Made by a program: the position numbers and the translations under genes. 64,000 bases of DNA from Lantana camara (taxonomy: Eukaryota > Streptophyta > Magnoliopsida > Lamiales > Verbenaceae). Under the pieces are notes generated by a model. The model was not told the origin of the DNA, made no database searches, and worked only from the letters and a program-made list of their open reading frames with translations. This document shows positions 49,417 to 60,328 of the stretch, in pieces. Where the stretch lies: assembly GCA_037501455.1 (NCBI GenBank), contig CM074861.1, positions 98,061,001 to 98,125,000 of the forward strand. Reading direction: 5' to 3'. Numbering within the stretch: position 1 is the first letter of the stretch; every line of letters starts with the position of its first letter.

Positions 49417-52142
49417 CAGTTCAGTCGCGGAAAATGGCAAAAATCACCCCTGTTCAGCCCTGCTTCCCTACCAAACCAACTACCAACTCAAGGAGACATG
49501 TAAAGGCAACAAAATCAGCAGCAAATCAGCACAACAACTACCTCAAATAGGCTGGAAACGAACAACAACAGCTAAGGTAAGGAAACGGCACCAAATCATG
49601 CATTTATCTCAACAAAAGCTCAAGTACATTAATGGTATCTCACCCATATTGTAGCACCCCGCACGTGAGGCACCACATCCCCCGCACTACGAGCCAACCC
49701 GAGCAACGAAATGGAGAGTCCGCACCCGGATCAAACCGTAGCGAACGGGAGACAAATAAAACAAATACCTAAGCTAGGCGGAACGTAGACCCTCTCAAGC
49801 AAAATCAACCAACAAAGCAGAGTACAGCGGAAGACTAAAGATCAAGCACAAGCATTAGCCACAGGTCTATAGAAATTAAACACACGGCTCACATGCAGAC
49901 TTGGGTTCCTCAGGCCTCTTTTAAACAATTACAAAACCCAACAAGGGCAATTCAAATAACAAATGCATAAGCATACATATACAAATCTTACATATTGATC
50001 CGAATTCAAATAATACAAATGCAAATGCAGACTAAACTAACTCAGGCCGACCAACTCAAAAGACTTGACTCAACTCCGCCTAGCTCCAAACTCCAAAGCA
50101 GACCTGCACACTAAAAGATTGGGGAGTGAGAGGGTCAGTCTACAACTTGACTGAGTGAGGGGGGCTAACGCACACCAACACATATATACATATAGAGCAA
50201 AACACGTATCAAATAAAAGACTATGAACCGGGAGTAGGGTTTTACATACCAAAGCCATTTTCCAAAAGTACTCATACTTATTCATATAGTCGTATATTCT
50301 TAAGTTTGAAAACTCGTAAGGATACATAGATTCAAGAATGCATATGGATTCATATTAAAACTCATAAGATTCGTAATTAAAACTCATATGTATTCATATA
50401 TTCAGATCGATTCATAGTTTAGCGTAGAAATCTCATATTGGAAACAAACTCTCCTATCCCGTTTCATAATCAACATAACAAAAGAATTCAAATACCCGGC
50501 GAGTACGGGTCTCCAAACTTACTCCTTAATCAAAAGATTCATAAGGAAACATGAACTCATAAATTTATAAGATTCATAAATTCAAATATTCATATTCCCG
50601 TGTTCCAACCTTCTCCGGAAGTCTGCACGCGGGTTACGGGCCCACATCGTGCAACTCAATATACGTGGGGTCGCGAACCCACAACGTACCTTCTCCGACC
50701 TCAGCCGAAGGCTCAAAGCACCATGCCTTCTCCATCTTCCTCAGAGTCGCGCGTAGGTACTTCAAAGGAGCGTGTGCACAGGGGTGATAACCGGCGACCC
50801 CAGCAGCCGCACCGAGTCTCCCTTACCCACACCTCCGGGGCCCAGGAATTCAAATAGATTCGTATGGATTCATAAGACTCATAAAGAAACATACCTAACT
50901 CGCGGAACCTAGAAACATATGATTCATACTTAAGAAACATACCATAAGAAACATACCTTACCGTGCAACTCGGCATATGCTATACACGTACCTCTCCGTG
51001 TCTTCCAAATTCATAAGATGCTATAGGAGATCCATAGTTCACTTGACACCACACGGTTTGGAGCATAGCCTCGTTGCAAAACCATTTTAAGCTTATATAT
51101 GCCCATACATATAATTTCAGAAGAATCCATATTAAATCGAATAACAAGATTCATAACGTACCATATGACATATATTTAGTATATATATAATAGTATATTC
51201 GCATGCGGGCTTGAAAACGAGCACATAGGGTCATAGGTCGCTTAGCTAAAAGAAAAGATATTAACCCTCACCTTACACCGACGCGGCCAAGAACGGGACA
51301 AATGATTCACCGCGGAATCAACTTGGATCACGAAACACCACCCCGGGTGCGTCTGGGCAACTAAAGATAAGATGGAAGACTTAGACTCGAAGATGAACCA
51401 TATAGACGCACGGCGATGCACAAGAATGCAAATGGATGTAATACACGTTCTATTCAATTATACTTAGGCATATTGGGCAAATGATGAAATATCACATAAG
51501 GAATTCAAGAATTAAACTCATATCATATTAAATAAGCCCATAATGTATCATATATTAACATATCATATGCATTCATAAGCTTGAAGTTCAAAGAAATAAC
51601 AAGAGATACAAGAAGGCGTTAAACATTTCATATATCGATCAGGAATTCATGTAAAATTACACTTAGCAAACAAGGTCATAAACTTAAAATAATTAATGAA
51701 ACATAACATATAACAACATATTAACATATTAGGATCGCAATCGGGGTGGGAATTAATGATAAAAACGAAATAAAAGCACAAAATAGGGTTTCAAGTGAAA
51801 AGGGGCCAAAGCTGACAGATTTTCGAAACTGACAAGCTGTACAAAAACAGGAATATCTTGAGTTTCAGGATTGGGAATTGAGTTTTGTTTCTTGGAAATG
51901 AAACTAGACACATATATCTTTAAAATGGTAGGTGGCTCGAATCATGGTTCAAAGCGAGCCGAAAATGGAGTAGGTTTGAAGTTGAACGAGTGCAGACTCT
52001 AGGCGAAGTGGCGACACCAAATTAAAATGATTATATCTCACAATCTAGAACGGATTTTGGGGTTATTCCAATTGGAGATTGTTCTATACTCAATAAGGTT
52101 AGACATATCCAAAAATCAGTTCAAACGGAGTTCGTATGAAGG

Positions 52143-52234
52143 GGTAACCGGCCGGGTAAATCACAAGACAAAAGTTACCCGCCCGGGTAAAACGGTCCAG
52201 AAAGTTTCTGCATAAAGGGGTACCCGCCCGGGGA
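52143..52234. repeat. Palindrome array in the 49650-53419 LTR
   Basis: Three near-palindromes: GGTAACCGGCCGGGTAA, GTTACCCGCCCGGGTAA and GGGGTACCCGCCCGGGGAG, separated by 14-26 bp. Confidence 0.85.
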
Positions 52235-53040
52235 GAGGCTATCAGCGTGAAAAAGAGAAAGAACAGGGCTGTTACGAGGTGGGGGAAGAAAGGCAACCAA
52301 AGCAGCACATAAAGGCATGAAATGGAGCATAAAACATGAGCAAATTCTTCACACAAAAGCACACAACAACCGGCAATGAAAGGGGATGAAAAGGATCAAC
52401 ATGTATGCATCTTAAACTTCAAGAAATGTAAGGTTAAATCATGGAAACTCATATAATAATCATCTACCATGAAATTTAAGCTCATATACCCAATAATGAA
52501 GTTCAAGTGATCAAAAATCATACATCAACTCAAGCTATAACCCAAAGATGGCAAGAGATCTCATATATATACACAAACCTTATACTATTCACTCCATAAA
52601 TCATATCTCAATCAATAATGGTTCATATTCAGAAATTCTTGAAGAAAAATGACCACAAAAGGATATAGATATCAATCATACACTTACCCCTTGAATTTGG
52701 TTGAGTTTGATGGAGATTTGAGCTCTAAACTCTTCCTTGGTGAATAGTGACGGGAAAAGGAAATGAGGGCTCAAGTTGGCTGAAAATTCTCTTCCTTATC
52801 TTGCTTTGATCGAAATGGGAGAGAAAGGGGTGATTTTAGGCTGAGTTGGGGTCATGTGGGTCCAAGTTTCACTCAAAAAGGTTAAAAGATGAGGGACTTA
52901 TGTGCAATTTAGTGAAAGGTGGTCATTTAGGCACTCGTAGCTTGTTTCGGTCAAATTTAGGAGTATCAAATGGGCTTAGAAAAATATAAGGTTAGGTTTT
53001 TTAGCTTTCAAATCTCGTTACGAGTTCGGCGCCACTTCCA

Positions 53041-53068
53041 GAATTCGAATCCGAATTCCCGAGCTCAA
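53041..53068 (-). promoter_or_regulatory. Conserved LTR box in the 49650-53419 LTR
   Basis: GAATTCGAATCCGAATTC followed by CCGAGCTCAA; inverted equivalent of the LARD box at 13732. Confidence 0.55.
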
Positions 53069-54009
53069 GATATGGCGTCCAGAATCCGAGGCGCGCTAAA
53101 ACTCGTTAGGCCCTCGAATCCCCAAAGATAAAGACTGGTCTCCGACCAATTCAAACAAGTATAAACGAATAATATAAACACGTTAACAAGTTTATAAATC
53201 ACCTAATTCAAGTATTTCACATATTCACGAAGTTCGGGAATTAAAAATCAAGTAGTAGAAATTAAATACGAAAATTAAAGTGTAAAACTCAAACGTTAAA
53301 GGTATATAAATCACTTAAACAATTAAATAAACACACAAGTTAAATCAAAAGGAAATAAAACGTCGGTAAACCCTCAAGTGACGTCATACCTGGTTTGCCG
53401 AAGAAACTGGGGTGTCACACATATCACAACTACCACCAAAGTCATGTATATTCAACAATAAATGAAGCATATATATCAATGATCCATATTCCAGCTCCAA
53501 TTCAAGCCAAACACCAAAGAATGTGATGGGATTCAAAAATGGAAGGAAAACCTAACTATTCAAGTCTTGAGCCAAAACTATATCAAACATGGATGAAAAT
53601 CAGATTTTTTTGGATGAAAATGACCACTTAATCATGTACATATCAAATACAAGCTTACCCTTTGAAGATGGTGAAGGAAAGTGAAGATTAGAGCTCAATC
53701 TCTTCAATGGGTGAATAATGACGAGAATGGTTATTGCTGCTCCAAAAACTGATCTCCCTCTTTTCTCTTGTGTATGGAACGAAATGAAAGGGATATGAGG
53801 TGATAAAGAATTGAGTTAGTGAGATGTGGGTCCAGGTTTGAGGGCAATTGGCCAAGAATTGAGGGACTTATGTGCAATATAGTAAAAGGTGGCCATATGA
53901 GCTCGAGACAAAGTTACGGGCTAATTTCGGGGTATCAAATGAGGTCAAAAAATTACAAGGCCTATTCCATTGCACTCGAATCGTTGAAATGAGTCCAGCG
54001 GAGGTGACA

Positions 54010-54038
54010 GAATTCGAATCCGAATTTTCGAGCTCAAA
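54010..54038 (-). promoter_or_regulatory. Conserved LTR box in the 47447-63682 LTR
   Basis: GAATTCGAATCCGAATTTT then CGAGCTCAAA; one arm has drifted relative to the other LTRs. Confidence 0.5.
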
Positions 54039-54251
54039 TTACACTACCCGGAACCCAAGGTGCGCTAAGTACACTTTAGCCCCCTTTAGGCCACCCAACG
54101 TAAACAACTCCCGAAAACCCGCCATATAAACCCGAAAACACATAACGAGCACGTATTCAAGTTCACTACTCATAAATCTCCAACATATTAAAATGGCACA
54201 AAATTTCGATCTCAAATCGAACACGAACGCATCTCATTTCAACAAATAGGT

Positions 54252-57121
54252 TGTAGCACCCGCACGGTGGGTCACCACATCCCCCGCACCAAAGTCCGAT
54301 CCACATACGAAATGGAGAGTCCGTACATGAACCAAACAGTGGCGAACGGGAGACCGACAAACTCACACCTAGGCTAGGCGGAACTTAGACCCTGAAAGCA
54401 AAACTCAAACCACAACAAGAATGCGGAAGCGAAACAAGCCATGCAATAATCAAAACATTCATAAGCAGTTGACGGGTTCAACTAGCATAAATACCTAATC
54501 CCGAATATCAAACATTAATCATAAATCCAACGGGTTCAACTAAACCGAGCAACCTGTCCTAAACTGTCCCGAGATATACATATCACTTCATATATAAATT
54601 CCAAATAGAATATACAAACATATCTTATAAATAAGCCAAATGAAAGAAGTGCAAATGCAAGACCACCTACTAGACAAGGACTCGAAAGAAAACTGCAAAG
54701 GACTGACACACTCCGCCTAGCACGAACTCCAAGCAGAACCTGCAAACTAAAAAGGTAAAAGGGGAGGGGTCAGTCTTAACTCGACTGAGTGAGGGGTTAA
54801 CACACTCACACTATATATATAAGAGCAAAGCACGTATCAAACTCATAATGTTTATGAACGCAGGGATAGTTTTTGCACACTAAATCATTTCCCGTGATAT
54901 ATACACATATAGGGCTGACTTTAGCAAAAGCAACAAACCAAACTAACTTACCGAACAAACTTAGCAAAGTTTATTAATTCTTAACATATTCAAAACTTAG
55001 CTTATCTTATAAAACTCCTTTTTAGTTTAACTTAGAATCTATCCCCGTTTCATAAACCTTAGCAAAACATACATATCATAACATATAGAACTCGGCGGGT
55101 ACGAGCTCCGACTCCCCCAATCTCCTCATAACATATTATATCAAAATCGAAACAGAAAACTTACATGCATATCATATCATATCATAACATCCTCAACTCC
55201 AGGTGATGGAAGGGTGTATACGCCCAAACCATCCAAACAAACGAGGGGAGCACCTTGCGAGTACTCAAACCCTCAGGATTCCTTCCCTCACCAAACCTCC
55301 TGGTGAGTTCAGGGGTGATCCTCTGTAGACATACGGAGACTATGCACAGGCTTAACCTCGACGGCCCTATACCGTCCCGAGGGCTCCTTACCCATAGCTC
55401 CGGGGCCCAACATACACATAACATATCATAACCCGCTACAACAGAGACAGACAGACTTATACGTAGATACATACCACTTCCCGTTTCAATCAAACTCGGT
55501 CCTTGCCAAACTTGGCTCGTGAGAAGTATACGGTTAGAAGCATACCTTCACGTGGCAAAACATAACAAATCATTCCAAATCAAACATACATAGGCTCGTA
55601 CATTGCTTAACATACTTGCAAACTTGAGACATATTCAACAATTACATATTTCACACTTATTTATGTACATATAAGGCTTATTCAACCACACACATTAAAA
55701 CTGAGCATATTGCATTAAGGTGTAACTATATCCTAACCTCACCTGACACCGAAGAGGCCGAAGACACAACAAATGATCCACCCCGGAATCAACACGGCCA
55801 ACAAAACACCACCCTGGGTGTACCTGAACAAACTGAATACGAAAACAGGACTCAGACTCAATAATGAATCACATAGACGCACGGCATATGCTTATGATTG
55901 GCATGAAGTCATGGGTCACGTATACAATATAAAACAATCATGCATTAACAATAATTCACATTTCATGGACATATTAAAGCATGCGATACAATATCACCCT
56001 AAAACATGCAATTAAATTGAAGTAATAAACTAAGGATGCAGAATAAAGTCATAACAAAGCATATAAAACACAGAACACACAAAAGGCCCAAGAAACAGGT
56101 GGGAACGGCTTCATCCAAGGCGAGAAGGGCCGTTCCCACAAACGCCCCAGAGTTACTGGATAACGGGAACGGCCGTTCCGAGCCCAAACACAAACAGGGA
56201 ACGGTCGTTCCCACACTCGGCACTTACGCCAACCCGGGAAGGGCCGTTCCCACCACAAGGCAAAACGGGAACGGCCGTTCCCACCTGGAATAGCTGAAAA
56301 ACAGCAGCAGTTCGAAAATGGCATTTGGAGAGGAACCAACAAGGCAACAACAGCAAAACAACAACTACAACCCACGAAAATAACACAATAAAGCATGCTC
56401 GACACGTAGGTCACATATTTCCACATTAAAGCTCGCAAAACAAGCCCGAACACCCCAAACTCCCAACCCCGTCACTATTCATCATCTTCCCCAATTAGCC
56501 ATATAACACATATCCGAGGTACTAAAGAAACATTAAATTAAAGCACGTAACAAGGGGGTCACAAATCTTACCTTGAGTCGTTGATCGGACGGTTGGATCT
56601 CCCAAACCCGAGCTCAAGGCTTCTTGGCCAAAAAAGGGGAAAAACTTGTCTTCCTCTCTTCCTTGGTGCTGTTGAACGATCAATAAGGGAGAGAGAGGAA
56701 AGGCTAGCCCCTTGTGGGGCTGGTCAAACGGGTAGGTTAAAACGGGTAGGGTCAAACTGTATTCGGTCCAAACAGATCGGATTTAAAACGGTAGGGCTAT
56801 CAGATGGCTTTAGAAATTAAAAGGTTAATTCATTGAATCCGAGTCGTCAAAACGAACTCAATGATAGGGTAGGAATTCGAATTCGAATTCCCGAGCTCAA
56901 TTAGCCACGAAGGCTCAAACGTCCTAATTACAATTAGGTCCCTAAATTGCAAATTTTGGACAATTGAGTCCAAGTACAATTTAATTAAATTCTAAAGCAC
57001 ACGTAATTAAAATAAATCTCACGTTGACATATAAGTAAGCTAAATCACATAATTCACAAAATACTGAATTAAACCCTCTCGTGACGCCGTACCTGGAACG
57101 CCGAAGAGACGGGGCGTCACA
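54252..57121 (-). repeat. 3' LTR of the gag-only element
   Basis: Plus-strand reading TGTAGCACCCGCACGG to GGGGCGTCACA (2870 bp). Contains the palindrome array at 56101-56282 and the conserved box at 56872-56900. Confidence 0.92.
56101..56282. repeat. Array of GGGAACGGCCGTTCCC palindromes
   Basis: About five copies plus a half copy: 56122-56137 (variant), 56165-56180, 56197-56212 (GGTCG centre), 56236-56251 (variant) and 56267-56282 (perfect). Spacing is about 20-35 bp. The 5' LTR has the same array at 62184-62365. Confidence 0.92.
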
Positions 57122-57134
57122 ATCTCCCCCCCTT
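57122..57134 (-). other. Polypurine tract of the gag-only element
   Basis: On the minus strand AAGGGGGGGAGAT abuts the LTR start TGTGACGCC. Confidence 0.85.
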
Positions 57135-59085
57135 AAGAGAACCTGGCCCCCAGGTTCTACCGCTCGTAACAAAACGACGAGCAACTCTTCCGCATTCACC
57201 CAAGTTCGGAGCTCGCGACACTCCGACAAAGGTTAGCCCGAGAAAGGACTTCCAAGCACGAAGGGGGTTCGATCGCTCACTTAAAGCTTCACACGAACTC
57301 GATCCCGACTAGGAGTAGTTCAGACTTTTCGCACGATAGAAGGCTCACAAGTGATTCAACTCCCACCGATTGAATTAATCCAAACCAACCCACAATCCGG
57401 GACCCCGAGTGGAGTTGTTAAAGAACTCACACCACTCGCTCTCCAACCCAAGAAGGGCCTTCAACCCGTAGTTCGAAGTTGACATTCGAACATTGCTCAC
57501 CTCCACTGCAAGCTCTAGGAAACTCATTGAGAAGACCATTGCAAAGCACGACCCTCAACTTACCGTAAAGCAACAACACTCGCACACTCAAGTCACCCCA
57601 AAGGGTAACCAACAACTCACAACAACAACACACCCACCCAAAGCAAAGCAAAACAAAAGATGGATGATGCACGTGGTATGTATGTTTAATGTACCGTTCA
57701 CCGAAGCGTTGGAATCTTATCTTTATGATGATTTGATCAACTCCAAAGTTCCTTATTCACGGTTAAATTCTGAAATTCCCAACGTCTCTCGAGCTTCGAA
57801 TATCACCCTGATCTTTATCCCACGGTTGTTGTTTAGCTCAAATAACTCTAATCCAATTCTCCTTACTCATGATTATATCTTGAAATTCCCAGGTATCTCT
57901 TACACTTCAAATATCAAGTCAATCTTCATCCCACGGTTGACAATTATCCTTGCCAGTTTTTCGAATTTAATCCTTCACTCTTAACTATCCTTGTTTCTCC
58001 AATATATATGAATTCCTTAGACTTTGATTAATCCTTATAATTCTTCGTAGATTTGATGAGCTCAATAAATTATTCCAAATCTCACGGCCCGAATTCTTCT
58101 TCAATTTGTATATCTTGAAACTTTCTGAAAATTAGCCTTACCTAAAATCTTGATTCTTTCCCCACCTATGGTATCGATCTTCTCGCGGATAGTATTCTTC
58201 TTTCTTAAAATATTTAAGAAGATTGCATCGTCGATTGATGACTCTTATTGGTTTCCTTTTAAAGTCCGGGGATAATTTCTTGTGTGATCCATTCTCCCCG
58301 GTAGCTAGAGGACTCCGAAATCTAATTCCCGTATCGAGACGCTCCATAAGTTTCTCCTGATCCCAAATCTTCCATTTAAAATTTCAATTACTTCATTTGA
58401 AATCCACTAATGGTTCTTCCAAGTTCCAATAAGGACTTGCTATAAATTTATAATTTTCTTCCCATAAAATCTTTTGAGTGTAGCATCGATTCCCTTATGA
58501 TTAAATGGAAAGCGGTTACCATTTCCCCAAGGTCGTAGTTGATAGTAATTGTTCCCCAAATCCCAAGTTCCACTCTTGTTATTTTTGTTTAAATTTTGCC
58601 GGTAGAGACTCCTTGATGTCTTTCTCCTAATTATTTCCAAGAGTTAACTTTCTTCATTGTTCTTTAAATCCGAGTTCCAAAACAAAATATGCCTTGTGCT
58701 TGATGGAATAAGCTACCTCGAATCTTTTAACTTCTCTTCAAGGTATACCTCCAATCCGTAAATTTTCTTAACCTTGTACCCGAACCTTTCAAACCATTCT
58801 TCTTCGTCAAATTCTCCATGTTTCCATAAACTCAACCCGATCTCCAAAAGAAATCCTTAATTTTTGTTCCAAACCCAAACCATCTTTTCCAATTCCCGTT
58901 GAACACAACTTGGTAACTTGAATGAAGAAATATCCTAAAATAAAACACTAAATATGCATGTTGAGTCAAAGTGCAAATGTGATGCATCACTTATCTCATT
59001 TAGACACGTAGTAACGACAATTAACCACAATTAAGAATGAGTTGCAATTAATAATTAAGACAAGAGGATACCAAGTTGCAAAAAT
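57135..59085 (-). other. Non-coding interior downstream of gag
   Basis: About 1.95 kb where pol would lie in an autonomous element. Stops occur in all frames; no RT or integrase motif was recognised. The open plus-strand frame at 57493-57984 is antisense and repeats the phrase ATCCCACGGTTG without protein-family features. Confidence 0.6.
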
Positions 59086-60002
59086 TTAAAGTGCGATGAA
59101 TGCATGTGCCATGAATGCAATTACCTCAATTCCCGGGTTCCTGTTGATTTCCAATTTGAAGTCGTCGATCCCGTGCCTTTGCTTGTTGGCTCTCGGTCTA
59201 TCACACTCAGAAATCTTGTGCTCCGTTGACCCACAAATGTAGCACCTCTTCAGTCTGTCCCAACATGCTTCGTAGGTATGAGTGGTCCCTCCACAATAAG
59301 CACATAATTGGGGCCTTTTTCCCAACCTTGAAATATTTTCGGTCTTGTGTTTCTTTTCCCGAATTCTCTTGGCCCGAGTTCGATGTTGACGAGATTCTCT
59401 TTCCACTTGCAAGTTTGAGCATAAACCCGACTCCACATTAGACCCCGATACCTCTTCTTCCTTGTCCCTTGTCATGATCCAAGTTTCGACCCTTAAAACT
59501 TTCTTCGTGGCTTTATCCCACGTAGTCGTATCCTTTGCAATTAGGGCTTCCTTGAATTCATCCCGAAGACCTTCCATGAAGTATTTGACCTTCATTTGTT
59601 CATTACCCGTAATGTGAGTCACATACATGCCCAATTTCTCAAATTCCTCCATATACTCCATAACGGTCCGATCTCCTTGCTTCAAGATGAGAAATTCTTC
59701 AAGTCTCCACTCTTGTAGAATAGCTGGTGCAAACCTTCTTCGAAATTCTCGGACAAACACTTCCCAAGTCAATACTTCGTTTGTAGTTTCTAGTTGTTGA
59801 GCCACTCTTCTCCACCATTGTCTTGCTTGTCCTTGCAAAGAAATGTAGCAAGGAGAGCCATGTCCTGAGAGTTACATGGCCATATTTCGAAGATACCCTC
59901 TATCTCTGAAAGCCACTCTTCAGCCTTTACATCATCTCCTTCTCGAAATTGGGAAGGCTTGAATGCTATGAATTCCTGGTACATCGTAGCCATCAGATTC
60001 AT
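59086..60002 (-). pseudogene. Ty3/gypsy-type gag, frameshifted
   Basis: Gag builds the virus-like particle and binds element RNA. The first part runs from the ATG at 60002 (MNLMATMYQEFIAFKPSQF; EEWLSEIEGIFE). The continuation lies in another frame from about 59838 to the stop at 59086; the two frames overlap at 59790-59838, so about one base has been lost or two gained. The second part has the Retrotrans_gag pattern (RQWWRRV, VFVREFRRRFAP, LKQGDRTVMEYMEEFEKL) and two CX2CX4HX4C zinc knuckles at 59203-59304 (CAYCGGTTHTYEAC and CYICGSTEHKISEC). It ends soon after, with no protease fusion. A programmed shift is conceivable, but no canonical slippery heptamer is visible. Confidence 0.88.
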
Positions 60003-60307
60003 TACTAGTACTCGGTAAAAGATTGTCCTTGAGATCACGAAGTTAGTTGAGAAGGTTGACCGTAGGGTTGTTGACTCGGTGGTACCCTGAAAATCTCAAC
60101 AACTACAATAGAAATATATGCATGTCAATTAGTAAGTGTAAGAGCATCAAAGAATGCAATGCACCACGTAATATATTCAACAAAGTATTGCAATTCAAAT
60201 ACATAGCTTATCAAATTGTGATGCAAATGCACACATAATCAAATTGTCCTATGCCGTTCGACTTAGACAGACGAGACTTGACACTGAACCCCGGTTTTTC
60301 AACCTGG

Positions 60308-60320
60308 GGCTTTGATACCA
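60308..60320 (-). other. Primer-binding site of the gag-only element
   Basis: Minus strand TGGTATCAAAGCC follows the 5' LTR end (TGCTACATCCTTAAG). It differs by one base from the LARD site TGGTATCAGAGCC and is again initiator-Met-tRNA-like. Confidence 0.88.
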
Positions 60321-60328
60321 CTTAAGGA

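Larger units (their letters stand above)
49650..53419 (-). mobile_element. Second gypsy-type solo LTR (3,770 bp), nested
   Basis: Ends TGTAGCACCCCGCACG and GGGGTGTCACA, with target duplication CATAT (49645-49649 and 53420-53424). It lies inside the solo LTR 47447-63682 in the same orientation. Related to it (shared GAGGGACTTATGTGCAAT and the AATTCGAATCCGAATTC box) but clearly diverged, so it is a different family member. No internal domain. Confidence 0.88.

Noticed and set aside
56049..56453. 134-codon minus-strand frames here and at 62132-62536
   Set aside because: Generated by the GGGAACGGCCGTTCCC palindrome array inside the LTR; peptide repeats such as ERPFP come from the DNA repeat.
57493..57984. 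A 163-codon plus-strand frame
   Set aside because: Antisense to a retroelement interior whose PBS, gag and PPT all lie on the minus strand; no family signature.
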